NCBI RefSeq assembly: GCF_000150275.1
Contig: NW_002060946.1
Coordinates: 1,175,815 to 1,239,814, forward strand
Direction: 5' to 3'
Length of the DNA stretch: 64,000 nt
Source: Trichoplax adhaerens
Lineage: Eukaryota > Placozoa > Uniplacotomia > Trichoplacea > Trichoplacidae
Under the pieces are notes generated by a model. The model was not told the origin of the DNA. It saw nothing but the letters and a program-made list of their open reading frames with translations, and searched no databases. A program made the position numbers and the translations under genes. Of this stretch, positions 13,801-26,639 are shown one piece after another (within the stretch, counting starts at the first letter, position 1; each line of letters begins with the position of its first letter).

Positions 13801-15417
13801 CTTGAAACAAAAGTTTATCTGGTTATCATATTCATTTAATAGCGCTTTGTTTGCTAAGCAATTAATTCATAAAGTAAACTAAGATATTTGTGTATAACCA
13901 TAGGTGAACTGGGTATGTTTATGACGCAACTGTAAGAATAGCAATTTCTACATTCCGTAACTACTTCAAGGCTGTCCGTATAAGCTGTTTGAAATACACA
14001 CTCACAATAAAATGCATCAATAGCTATATCATAAAGTGATCAATTTATCGCAATTCGGTCAGCCTTCAATTTATATAATTATAAGTTGAATTTCATATGT
14101 AGCTACCATGATCGCACAAATGATACTAAATCCCTTAACCCAATCTATCAACCCATATGCTGTACATATGGTTTGTAAACAACAATATGCTGCACTTGTA
14201 TAACTGTTCGTAGCATCTTTTACATGTCATTTAATAAATTTGTAAGATATAGTGTTAAAGCGATTTTAAAGCCTAGAAAACTGAAAAGCTTTTACATTAT
14301 CTTACAATTCTATTAAAATATCCGCCATTGTAGATCAGGTTGTTTTAGTAGCTTTACAAATATGTCTTACTATAATAATATTATCTATGCTTACGTTAAG
14401 TATCATAATTACTTAGTCAAATGCTGATCAGTGATCACGGACATTCTGTGAGAGAACATCAACTTTCTTTCTGATTTTTATTGACAATAACCTATTTACA
14501 ATATTAAGTAAATGGTTTTATTGTGCTTTGATTAATTTTCGTGTGTAGTACGAAAAGTTGACAGAGTTACAATAAGTTTTGTCCATGGATTAAACGAAAA
14601 CGGAATTTTTGCTTATGGATAGAAGATTCCTATGACAATCAAGCAAACTACTATAGTTACAGCTATCGGGAGAATTCTAATTTGTAAGACCAATTCGCAA
14701 GTTTACGTACTTTGACAAAAAGAGTAAAATTTAAAAAAATGAATCGATAGCTAGAATCCGATTTTGATAAAGTTTTATTATTATACATAAAAACGGATAT
14801 ACATTCCATCAATTTATCCTTTGAGTCTCGACTTTCCACCTATACACTATAAATATTGTTTTTTACTTACCTAAAAAACCAGCTGTAGCTTTGACATAGC
14901 TACTCGTTGTTGGACCAATCATTCCCAGAAAGGGTGAATAATGCGATTTAGATATTTCCGACTTAGGCAATTTCTCATCATTGCAAGAATATTGATTGCA
15001 TATGCCTTCTTTAAAGGGTAATAAACGGAATAACAATTCCATTGCTCCCCTGGAAGTGCGTAAGCTACTATAACATGTATCACGAATCTCATAGCCTAGA
15101 GTAATATCTGGTAAGAGTTGAGAATTTTGATTGATACTTGTTATAGCTAATATCATGGCAGCTACTAAATGAATGCCTTGTTCGTTAAAGTCCTGACATT
15201 TTCGAAGATGTTGATCGTAAGCATAATGAGCTGGTAAGAGACCAGCAATGATAGCATCGCCGGATTTGCTTAAGCTAAGAGCATTTGCAACTGGTTGCTC
15301 AGTAAATACTTGGCTTACTAATATCTGAGCATCGATTGTAACGTCAAATATAAACAGTAAGATATAAAATAGTAAAAACTGGGCTTTGAATTTTCTAACC
15401 ATACACCTGATCTGCAT
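10858..15417 (-). CDS. Class C G-protein-coupled receptor, metabotropic-glutamate type (receptor 2 of 3)
   Basis: Two exons: 14871-15417 and 10858-13202, with a 1668-bp phase-1 intron (donor TTTTTAG|GTAAGT, acceptor TTTCTAG|AA). The product is about 963 residues. The start at 15417 leads into a hydrophobic signal peptide; a second ATG five codons later is also possible. The flytrap domain carries DAIIAGLLPAHY and GYEIRDTC; the cysteine-rich domain begins near residue 534 (CLKCGPGLVSNG); seven helices span about 597-851 (NTPIVKASNKAMSYLQL, LPDNFNEARYIFICSF, VPKIYTILFRPDLN). A polar Ser/Gln-rich tail of about 110 residues follows, shared with receptor 3. The exon 2 reading frame stays open 46 codons upstream of its first in-frame ATG (13062) to the acceptor, so that ATG is internal. 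Confidence 0.94.
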
Positions 15418-15899
15418 CTTTGCAAGAGTGAAATTATTCCATATAGATTGCAGTAGTAAAGTTCAGTAATTTAAACCAAACAACTTGCTAAAATATGTCA
15501 GTCATGAAGATGTCTGTCGAATCATGATCAACTTTTTTGCAATTGGATGACTTGTATACCAAAATATTAAGTTTAACCCGATCTTGATGAAGTATAATGC
15601 TCACGATGCGATAATACTGCTACTCTGGCTATCTATAAATTAAATTTATAGTTAAGCAATAAGTGTATTAGTAAATATATGTAATGAGAATTGCTAGTCA
15701 ATATGACGTCATGCTTACGTAAAGAATAGGCTAAACATTTCTGCCAATAAATCACTTATCGAGAAATTTCAATATGATCGATCATCAAATCGATATCAAT
15801 ATGAAACACTCGTTATAATTATTGGCCTAGAAGAGAACTGTACCCTTATGGATTTCAAGTTGCAAGCGATTTTAAAAATATTTCCTGCTCGATTCTGAT

Positions 15900-16145
15900 A
15901 GCAATGACTAAATATACGTGTAAGTAGATTAAACTAAGAAGATTAGCAATTAGTTTTGCGGTGTAGTCATCGTATATTGACTTTTATGCATTGATTGCAA
16001 TAGTCAGTATAAACAGTATGACCTAAAATACCAAAGATTGGCCCTTACATTTTCTACTTGTATACTCAATTTTCATCTTTCCAAGAGCGAGTTATTCCAT
16101 AAAAGAGTTTAGTAATTGAAGCCAAACTATTTGCTGCACATAGCT
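15900..16145 (-). pseudogene. Relic of a class C receptor first exon (5' flank, start codon and signal peptide)
   Basis: Minus strand. The ATG at 16076-16074 and the next 30 codons align with the signal peptide of receptor 2 without an indel. MKIEYTSRKCKGQSLVF, then a TAG, then VILFILTIAINA and a TAA match MQIRCMVRKFKAQFLLF and what follows. Codon 18 (tyrosine in receptor 2) and codon 31 (glutamine) have become stops. About 70 bp before the ATG also match the 5' flank of receptor 2 (CAAGAG.GA.TTATTCCATA, AAACCAAAC.A.TTGCT style similarity). Similarity fades after about 60 codons. Confidence 0.85.
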
Positions 16146-16416
16146 GAATAAAATATAATGAGGATAGGTATAAATCTTCATCCGATTTCGTTCCGTTAGA
16201 TGGCCTCTATTAGAGACAGTCCATTTAGCAATGTGATAACAGATAAATGTGTGAACTACTGAATATATATAATTACAAGCAGTTTTCAACCGCTCCTTAT
16301 ATTGTGATTGGTAGAAAAAGGATTCTATTATTATTGCCACTCCGTATGATGTACGTTATTCACATTCGTTATCACCTTCAAAAACTGGTTTAAATAATAT
16401 AATTAATAATCATGAA

Positions 16417-16490
16417 GCTTACTCTATCTTTTCATATAGTTTGATCATAACAATCATCAGCTGGTAGAAGGCTAGATTTAATTTGTTGCC
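16417..16490 (-). pseudogene. Second relic of a class C receptor first exon (flytrap segment)
   Basis: Minus strand. A stretch reading LLPADDCYDQTI, stop, KDRV aligns with LLPAHYAYDQHLRKCQD of receptor 2 (about 15195-15265), keeping the spacing but with a TGA stop. It lies upstream, in transcription order, of the relic signal peptide at 16076, so the two are not one colinear exon and probably come from different lost copies or a rearranged one. Confidence 0.7.
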
Positions 16491-17531
16491 AGCTCGGCCA
16501 AATAACGGCTACATTTTCCTTTTAACCCAAATTTTAGCCATAGATGCTGTTTACTGAAATGATTTTGCTCAATGCGAATACGATGCGATAATAGTAATAT
16601 GAAAGCACTGTAACTAGCATAGCTTAAAAGTAGCAATGCAATCGAAATGTTGTTACCATTTGCATTTCTCTAGATGGTAACTTTAATCTGCAATAAGTCT
16701 CTGCAGTGCCAATTTCACTAGCAATATTAAACTATTTTTAGTGGAGGTCGTAACTAAGTAGGATAACATATCACCTTTTCGTATTTAATGTATCCTGTAA
16801 CAGAACTACGAAGAATTAAATATATCCGTATTGAAGATTTTATCGTCTTTATTATATAGCATTCCAGCTTGTCCTTGACGTAATATATAAATTTAATCTT
16901 ATCATCATATTATATGCGCGCACATACAGATCGGACTATGTAAAGTATTACCCATAGAATTTAGAAATCTATAGCAAGTTTACAAGCATTTGAAAGTTTA
17001 AATATCCATCACGACCTCAATCGATTATACTATCAAAGAAAACTTCCCTTTATTAATTAACATATAGCGACTGCAGACGTTAACATTTAAGAATACTATA
17101 GAAAATTTAATTGAAGTTTGGTTAGATTCAATAAACGCAATTTGCGCTTACTAAAGAGCAAAAAGCATTAGCCTCAGAAAATTTAAACATATTACTTATC
17201 GCATGGACTGTTTTGCAACCCATAATGATAACCAAAGAAATCAAAGTCTAGGTTTTTTAATTATTACTAACTAATACTTTAAAGTTTTATAGAAAATGAA
17301 CTGATTGTATATGAAAACTCGAATATTATGGAAACGTATGTATGTCTACGGCGACTACCAAAATAGTTTCTGGAAGTAATATTGCCTAAGGTATTTTTTT
17401 GGTGGCTGAGCGACAAAATTTTGGGCTATTATTGAAGATGTCCAATTATCCGATATTCATAATATTTCAGCTTCTGTTAAAAACTTGATCAACTCTTAAT
17501 AAATTCCGGAAATTCCATTAGTTAGAAATAT

Positions 17532-20500
17532 TTAAGCAACCGACGATAAATTTTCACCTTCAACGTTCACAACTTGTATTAATCTTGCTGCTGGAGCTTG
17601 ATGATTTGGTTGATCACTGGATACTAAAATCTCTTTGGTTTCGTTAATACTACGATTAGGGTGTAAGTGTGATGTATTAGTAGCCGCGTCGTGGCTAACA
17701 CTTAATTGCTGATGACGAAGAGGAACTTCACTATTAACGCTAGAAAAACTAGTACGACGTGATGTTTGATTCGATTTGGATATTATGCGTGTATCTGCAT
17801 TAAAGCTAAATTCTTGAATGGAACGAAGTATAGCTTCCCTAGTATTTAAATCAGGTCTAAATAGAATTGTGTAGACTTTAGGAACAAATAGTAGCAATAA
17901 TGTCGCTAGTCCAAAAGTAATTACCGCTATCGATGCAAACGCCGATTGCACTAATCCCACTGTACTATAATAACCTGGTACTGATAGAGCGACAATCACT
18001 AAAATACTAAATGAACAAATAAATACGTAGCGAGCTTCATTAAAGTTATCAGGTAATTTTCTTGTCTTCCATGCTAATATAGTGCAAATGGTGGCTAAGA
18101 TTAGGGTATAGCCAATTACAATGCCCAATCCAAGGTGTAATCGAGTTGTACAACGCACATAGACTTGATTTTCATATCGATAATCGTAGATAGCTTGTGG
18201 TGGATCAATAATACCAAAGATCAACCAAACAATCATGGCGATAGCCGTGATTGAAAATACAAATAGTATTTGAATAAGTGATTTATACCATTGACCTTTG
18301 GATCGATTTCTTACTCGTCTAATATTGGAACTAGCACTGAATACATCCGCAACATGTTTAGTTTTAGCGAGTAAGCACGCATTACATAAGGGGAAAGCAG
18401 TGCCTGTCATGGTATATTGAAGCCAGCATAAACTTGTTGAAACCTCAAATTGATAGGATGCAGCTAGGAAAAATAATAAAATGACACTGAAAAGTTGTAG
18501 ATAAGACATCACCTTGTTTGATGCTTTAACGATGGGTGTATTCTCATATCTGATATAAACAATAAGAATAAATACGAGCAATAACAACGATAAGAGAATA
18601 AAACTTAAAATTACGATACTGACGGGATCACGCCAATTTAACACCGTGGTAGCAATTGGCTCACAATCTGAACGATTTTGGTTGGCCATAAATCCCTGTG
18701 AACATTTAAAACATTGAGATGTAGAACCATTAGAAACTAAGCCAGGGCCACACTTTAAGCAGACATAATAACAAGATTGCCGATCTAAGCTATGCTTTCG
18801 TTCGCCTACAGCACATGATGTTTCATAAACTTCTTGTGGTATAGTTATACTCTGGCCATTGCGCCAGCGAAAGTCGTAATCCATTATTTCAGTTTCCTCT
18901 AAGTTTGGATTCCACATAGCCACTTTGACGTAATGAAGACAACCATCATCATATTGTAAATTTTCCAAGATAATTCGATGCAATACTTCATTATGGGTAA
19001 ATTTTACTTGTTGGTCTGCTAAATTAGTGAAACGAATATGCTTGAAATTTTCTTTATAAAGTGTATGATTGTATGTTTCGATTAGATTGCAACTTTCTTC
19101 CGTGCAATTTAATGTGCGATGGAGTGCATGAGCCATTGCGTAAACTGCATCTAATACATAAAGTGCATTTTGATAAAAGTCACGTTGATAAACGGTGCAA
19201 GTTGAATTGATACCACCCGTTTCCGCGTAGTGACCCAAATGGCCAGAGCATTCTTCCTGACTTGGTATACAACCATATAATTTTTCCCATAGAGCATCTA
19301 AGTGTGGATTAGGCATTTTACCACTTATGTAACTTTCAAAGTAATGATCATAGACACCTACTTGAGACGATTCTGTCGATACTGCTAGTAAACCACCAAT
19401 CACTTCCTTGTTGATCTGGTAAAGATCGAGCGAATGAACCCACTCGCCAGAGCCAATCCAAGTTCTCCCAGTTAAATTTTGTTTCTCAGCTTCTCTCATA
19501 AAAGCAATTCCTTGTACTGCAGGACTAAGCAGGACAATAACTTGAATATTGTCATTGATTTTGAGTTTTTGCACTGTATTAACTATTTGTAGATCAATAT
19601 GGTCACCACTGATTGTAAATTCTTGAGCAATACATACACCAGAATTTTGTAAATTTGTCCTTAATACCTCCGTTTTATAGTTTATTTCCTGTGGTTCAAT
19701 AGCTATCAAGCATATTCGAGTCATTGAAAAGTATTTAATGATATAAGAAATGAATAAAAGATGGTGTTGAAATGCAGGTTGGGTTGAATATAAGTTGAAT
19801 AAGAGATCTTCTGCTTCTGAGAATGCTATTGCGCTTGGACTAACATCAATAACGTCAAAATTGCCTAGAAATATATAAAATTATCTTATTATAATAGTCT
19901 TCGCTAAAGGTGCCGTTCTGATACAGCGATAATTTTCAATAATCTTTCTACCTACCATTATACCGATACTGTTAGTAATTTGAATTAAAAATTAATTAAA
20001 CATAATGAATCCATTATTTATAAATTTCAGAACTTCATTTGGGGCCTGTTACGGTACTACGTTGCCTAAATTATAGAATTTAAGAAAGCATTGTTGCTCA
20101 CAGTATTTTAGTGATATAGTATAAAGCTATTTTGCAGATTATAGTACAGCGTGTCTACTGATTGTGAGCCTTTTAGAAGGGGTAGTTCTTAGGCGTTATA
20201 GTAGCAGTACTTAATTCATATTAGATCTTTCAACAGATTAGGGTAGTAATTTGTAGAAGCAACTCAAAGTAAGTGATTTACGTTAGACTAGTAAAATTGT
20301 CAGGAAGTAGTCCGTGACAGGCCACTTTAAAATTTCCAGCTGAAATGATAAGTGAGTTCATATTGGCAATTACTGAGTTTGATACGTATATGGAAAGAAT
20401 AGGTTTGTAGTTTAAATTATATTCATTAGCAATCAAAATTTCAGTTGATCTACTGCATGTTAATGCAGAAAGACAAAGTTAGAATTATGGCTCCATTCTT

Positions 20501-23244
20501 GGTCTTGATAGTTTTAAAACAGATGCTTACTATTTTAAAATATCTATTTTCAGGGTGCTATCCGTTGCACAATTAGTTCAGAATGAAAATGAAAGAGTCT
20601 TACGGCATCAATTTAGATTCTGTATACAGTGTATTTAAATGGAGTTATACTTGGAATGTAAAGTAGACTCTCACAACAGCTTCCAAACTGTTCTAAATTC
20701 CTGAAATTAAGTACCGTAGATCTTTACCGATATACTGTAAAGCTCTAATACTAGATGATAGTTAGGATATAAAACGTGTACAAACGCAATAGCCTTGAGC
20801 TATTCTCCCTTTTATTTTACTTGTGAAAAACATAGTACGGTAATGTGATAAATTTGTAAAATTATTATTACATCATGAAATTCATTTCAATAGATTTAAA
20901 ACTGTATCTAGCTATCAGTGCTATCCAGAATTAGTCATAAACTGTAATAATGTCGGTGTTGTTACACAGATTGTAAATACCATGGCCGGTAGTGTTGACT
21001 ATTTTTAAAGTTAGCTACAACAAAGTACAACTATGTTGAAGTGGTACAAAAGGTGCACAAATTTTCAGTTGCGTAGAAAACTGTAATAGCCTTTAAAAAT
21101 CAATCTTCTACTAGGTCAAGTATGCTATAATTGATATAATTCAATAATTCTTACTGTATTATGGTCGTTAAATTGTAAATATGCTACAAATAAGCTGGAA
21201 ATAGCTAAATTATCATGGTAATTGTTCTTAAAATTGCAATTTGCAACTATAGAAATTTTTTCAATAAGAACTTATAAAAAACTCTGTTTTACTCTCAATC
21301 ATTCGCATTTATCAATTGTGAAGAAATTTACGAGCCAGTTTATTACATAAGCTATAATCCATATGCTATCCAATATGGTTAGAAGATATTCATACTGTAT
21401 TATTACTTATGATAGCTTTTGTATGCTATTTATAGCGTATAATATTACTGGTATATGGCAGTTACGGTACTACTTATTCATCTCAGCTTGTCTAAGACTT
21501 TGGAGATAGAAAAGTTTTGAATACAACGTATCTCTCAATCGCATTCAGTATCCATAACGATGGATGGTATTGCTATAGTTGATTCATAAATCTTAAGTAT
21601 TTTGGTCTAGAAATAGCATTTAACCTAAAGTATCTTGATAAGTCAATTAAAGCCTGACCTCTGGTATAGATTTGCATTGGAGAATATCAACCTTCTTTTA
21701 CAGTACTTGACCTTTTCTATTTTACCGTAAGCTATTAACACTATCAAGCAAAATGATGTCATTCTAATTTGAGTTGAAAGTTGTATTAGTGAAGATATTA
21801 AGAATTAAAATTAAAATAAATCTTTACGTAGAATTATGTGAATACAGAACTGCAGCTGTTGTAAATAGAAAAATGGCAAATCAATAGGATACTTATGGGC
21901 AGATTTATGACGAGAGTTTATGATTAAGAAATGTTAGCGCCCTAGTTCTTGCAATGGGTCTTGCAAACGATAAATAATTATAAAGCAAGCAATTCATATC
22001 TGATTCTTTGCATAATTTAGAAACGTATACAATCATAAACAGGTAAATGCATTTTTTAAAAGTAAATCGATGATGTCCAGTAATTTCATACTAAATTGTT
22101 GTAAATGGCAGTAGATTATCTAACATTAATGCAATCTATTGCCTCGTGCTTAAGATTTATACTCAAGAGAAATCTTGGGCGATAAATGTTGTCGTCAAAG
22201 TCGAGCATTTGCGATATATTATACATGAGGAAATTAATGATTTTAGATAATTTATTTGTCCATACATTACTTATACCAACTATAAACTGGCCGATAAAGG
22301 GTCACAATAAGTTACTAGTGTAACTTTACTAGAAATAATATTTTATGTAAATTTTTTTCTGTAACCTTGTCATAAATTCCAATCAAATCTAATTGCTTAG
22401 TCTAATCCTCTACTTTAGCCAATCTTGCATTAAGTAGGTATTATCAATATCAGTTAAATTTGAACGAAATAATTATTTTCCTTGCTGGATTATTTTTAGA
22501 GAATTGAGTAAATTTCGTCATATAGATCGTGTATGGAACTTACAGTAAGCACTATCAGTCTTTTACAACTAAGGAGCTTGAGCTGACTAAAGCAAGTATT
22601 AAAATGAAGTCATGAAACAGGTCATGAAAATAGCATCCCATATTAAAGCCTACAACTGTAGATCTTTTCTGTTAATCTCTAGAACTTAAATATTTACATT
22701 TACCTAACATGCTTGCGGTAGCTTTTGCAGCATTAGTCATTGTTGGACCAATAACTCCGAGAAAAGGTGAATAAAATGATTCAGTCATTCCAAAGTCATG
22801 TAATGCAATATTGTAACAGTAATATCCATCGTATGTGCCCTCTGCAAAGGGCAATAAATGCAGTAACAACTCCATTGTTTGTCTAGAAGTTTGCAAGCTA
22901 TTGTAACAAGTATCACGTATATCATAACCCAATGTAATCTCTGGTAAAAGTTTGGGATCGTTATTGACATTGATAATAGCGAACACCATAGCTGTTACTA
23001 AATGGAGGCCATATTCATCAATGTCTTTGCATTCTCGACTATTTGTATCATAACTATTATGAGCTGGAAAGAGACCAGCAATGACAGCATCACCAGATTC
23101 GCTCAAGCTGAGAGCATTAACAGTTGGTTTTTGCGTATATACGTCGAGTAATGATTTCTGGCAATTAGTTGGAACGGATAATAAGAACATCACGGTACAA
23201 ATTAGTAAAAACTGGCTCTTTAATTTTCCAATTTCACACTTCAT
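17532..23244 (-). CDS. Class C G-protein-coupled receptor, metabotropic-glutamate type (receptor 3 of 3)
   Basis: Two exons: 22704-23244 and 17532-19864, joined by a phase-1 intron of 2839 bp (donor TTAG|GTAAAT, acceptor TTCTAG|GC). The product is about 957 residues: signal peptide (about 1-28, with LLICTVMFLLSV), Venus flytrap domain with DAVIAGLFPAHN and GYDIRDTC, cysteine-rich domain from about 533 (CLKCGPGLVSNG, CFKCSQGF), seven helices about 596-846 (NTPIVKASNKVMSYLQLF, LPDNFNEARYVFICSF, VPKVYTILFRPDLNT) and a polar tail of about 110 residues containing NSEVPLRHQQ. Closest in the window to receptor 2, including the tail. The shared intron position and orientation show the three genes arose by tandem duplication. 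Ligand and G-protein partner cannot be told from sequence. Confidence 0.94.
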
Positions 23245-26200
23245 CTTTCCAAGGATGAAATTGTTTAATAATAGATGGCAGTAATAAAATGGCTAACTTT
23301 AGTCTCGAAAAAATTTCGATACCGCTGTATGATGAAGGCAATTATTTAAAATTTAGGTGAAATTATTCAGTTAAGATGGCTTCTGTACGGCAAAGTGGAG
23401 ATTAGCATGATCTTACTTTGACAAGAGGGTGGCTCTTGCAGTTTTTAAAACCAATAAGCAACTTAGAAATGACTTGCGTAGGTATGATTGTAATAAATTT
23501 TTCAGCTTATGTTAGTGCAATTAGGTAATTTAAACTTCCTTCCATTAGCATCAGTCTGACGTCATATATCATCTATCACTTGCTTTAACGTCAATAGCAA
23601 CTTTACAGTATTATTTACCGCTACTTTAGGCAACCATATGTCTGATTGCCTAGTGATCAATAATTAATATTCTTCAACCTAGAGTAAGGAGAAATTTATT
23701 AGACTAGTTGAAGCTATTGTCGACATTAATTAGAATAGCTCTAAGAGTAATTTTCTTTTATTTTTTTAATTTTAAAAATTTCTAAAGGATTAAACTTATT
23801 TTAAAGATATCCAAGAATAGAGATTTGCTTTATACACCTGCACAATATTCTTTGTAAATGAAAATATTAATTTATCATACCAACCATGTCAAATCCAGGC
23901 AGCGATTTAAAGATTCTGTAAGTTAAGACTAGCAGTACTGCATAGTAATTTAAAGTATTATTATTAAACGCAAGCGTCGATATTGACATTTTATTTTCAG
24001 TGGTGTGAAACACACTGCAAGAATTTAAGATCCAGCCTGACTAATACATCTTTCATATTAAATTTAACTTCAATTACAGAATGATATAATTTAATTGATT
24101 TATTCAATACTAAATCAGTCCTGTGGTCTAGGTAGCCATTGAACCAGATTAGATTGAATAAAGGCATACTAGTTATAGAGATTATATTTGCAAGTCAATC
24201 AGGCAAGCATTTATACTATGCTCTAGTTGTCAGTCTAAATTAATGGATATCAATATTAAATAGATTAGTATATTAACTGTATTCATAATTTCCTTTCAAA
24301 TGGCTTCTGACACTAGGAATAATGATTTAATTAAGCAGATATCTAGATTGTTGCCTAACGGCCAATTTATGCGTATATAGATTGGTATATTGACTGTATT
24401 AATTCTTTTCTTCCAAATGACTTCTGACATTAGGATTTGTAAACTAATTAAGCTGATATTGACATTGTTACCTAACGGCCAATTTACTCGTATATAGATT
24501 GGTATATTGACTGCATTAATTCTTTTCTTCTAAACGATTTCTGATACTAGGAATAATAAGCTAATTAAGTTGATATCTACACTGTTGCCTAATGATCAAT
24601 TCAAGCATATATTTATCAACTACTCTATTAAATAGATATAATTATTATTAAGCGAATAAAATTTAATTCTGTTAATAACCATTTGTTATGAAAAATTACG
24701 CTAATTGTTAGTATTCAAAGAAAGACAAATTATAAAGCTTGGATATTCAATTTTAAAACTATCATGTCTCCCAACACTGAATAACAGTAATCATAAGAAA
24801 GCGATGACGCAGAATTTATTTTATTTTAATACATTTGATGCAATATACCGCAGTGATAGTTAGTATCGAAAATAATCCGGTACCGAGATATTTCATCATA
24901 GATTATCGAATAATAGATTACATTTTAGTTCGATTTTGATAAATACTGTTTTATTTAAAATAATTAGTGGAACCTTCTAAGTAGAAACAATCAGTCACAT
25001 ATACTTTCGTATCTAAATCATCGATTAAGTTATTACTACTATGGTAGCTTTTATTAATTGTCACAAAGCACCTTTGGAACAAGATAACGTAATGTACGAT
25101 CAATAAGTCAATTCCTTGAACCACGTATCAAAGAACGATATCTGCACTATCAAGAACACTTTTGCTCTACTAGCAGACAACACAAAGACTTAGACGCCTC
25201 ATATTTCACGTTAAACACTAAGTTTAAGAATTAACTTTATTACACGATATACCGCATTTATATACTCTCCCTCAATACTTCATGAGTCATAACATAACTA
25301 TTAATTTAAGTATATGTAGATATTTCTACTCTAATACAGTATATAACACTGTCACAGTAATACATCTAATGTGGACATTATGTTATAGGCTGCCTGCATA
25401 GCAGCTAAGAGTAGCTGGACTATCTTAATATCATGTGCTATCTGTAACATAAATGCGTATGAGCTATCAGAAACGTAAGCTAACGTTAACATTTATACCT
25501 AGTAGCGGGTTAATTACTACACTAATTTCTATAGTAGTTCGATTTCCATCGAATATCTTCGGTAACCTAATCAAATATTGCCACTACTAGAGCGAAGCTT
25601 GTCAAAAATTTAGAAATCTAATGTAGAGTTTAGCATGGCTAAGCTTTAGCCATAAGAGATAACTTTTGAGTTAAAACTAGCTTCTTATTACTGAGAAATT
25701 TAAGTTAATTTTGGAAATGCAGTAGATGGTTCTACCTGTGATTAAATTTGAATTCATATATCTATGCTCAAAAGCTGTTGCTGTAATTATTAGCAGCAAT
25801 TGGCTATCATCATAGTAATATTCATGCATTGCTTGTGAATAGGAGAGCTAATGTGCGAATATTGCTTTATATAAAATGCGTATTACTATAATAGTTATCT
25901 TACTAATCTGATCTATATTTGCTAGAGCTCTTTACATTCCATATACAATTAGAACTGCTACTAAAGCTAATATTTGAAAGGAATTTGACTTAATTCAAGT
26001 CTATAGAAATCTCTTATTTACCAGTTTTTTAATCATCTCACCTTAGTAAGAGATCATCATTCTTTACATGTAAGGAATACAAACCTATTTTGTATTACTC
26101 AACTTGGGTTAAAAGACATAAAGTTTGTGAGAAATATCTTGCATGCATAAATGTACCGCTCCATTAACGTATCTAGTATCTGTCATGCCCTTGAAAGCCG

Positions 26201-26639
26201 TATTATAATGGTACCATATTAAAGAGACGTACATGATCTGATATATAGGTACAAATTTATTGATTTTTAAACTATTTCAAAATAAAAAGGTTAAGACCAA
26301 ATAAATATACAAAATGCTGGCTACGATATTACAATAAATATACAGTGTATGATATTTCTTTAGAGGTATGGAATACCTACATTGATTAAAAAAATGGCTC
26401 AATATTGGCATTAATAATTGAATATCAGGCTATTTATCAACTGTAACAGTTAATATTAACTCTATAGATGCGTTTTGTCGCATAAAATAAAATTAAAATC
26501 GAGAAATTGCTGTTTTAATATGAGATAAATGTAGACTAAAGGAGTATAGGTTAGCATTTTCTTGATATCAAACAGCAACCACTTATGTACTATTTTTTAC
26601 TATAGTTTTATAAAAGCTATTTGAGGTCAGTTAAGAATT
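23245..26639. other. Intergenic region between receptor 3 and the dynein gene
   Basis: No gene recognised. The first 40 bases keep the receptor-type 5' flank (CTTTCCAAG just upstream of the start, shared with the relic at 16077). A 117-bp tandem repeat lies at 24261-24610. Nothing else with structure was seen. Confidence 0.6.
24261..24610. repeat. Tandem repeat, 117-bp unit, about three copies
   Basis: TAGATTGGTATATTGACTG-type sequence recurs at 24261, 24378 and 24495, exactly 117 bp apart. Each copy continues with TTCTTTTCTTC.AA, TTCTGACA.TAGGA, TAATTAAG and TTGCCTAACGGCCAATT. The last two copies are more alike than the first. Confidence 0.85.

Larger units (their letters stand above)
15418..17531. 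other. Intergenic region between receptor 2 and receptor 3, with receptor relics
   Basis: No intact gene is visible. Two separate decayed first-exon fragments of receptor copies are recognisable at about 15900-16145 and 16417-16490, listed separately. The rest shows nothing identifiable. Confidence 0.6.

Noticed and set aside
16092-16340. 82-codon minus-strand open frame
   Set aside because: Overlaps the 5' flank of the dead receptor first exon; no homology of its own.
25080-25560. Weak similarity to the 3' flank of receptor 2 (about 10380-10850), suggesting another lost receptor
   Set aside because: Only short scattered matches were seen (such as CTATCTGT and ACGTTAA) and no receptor coding relic was found next to it; needs a proper alignment.
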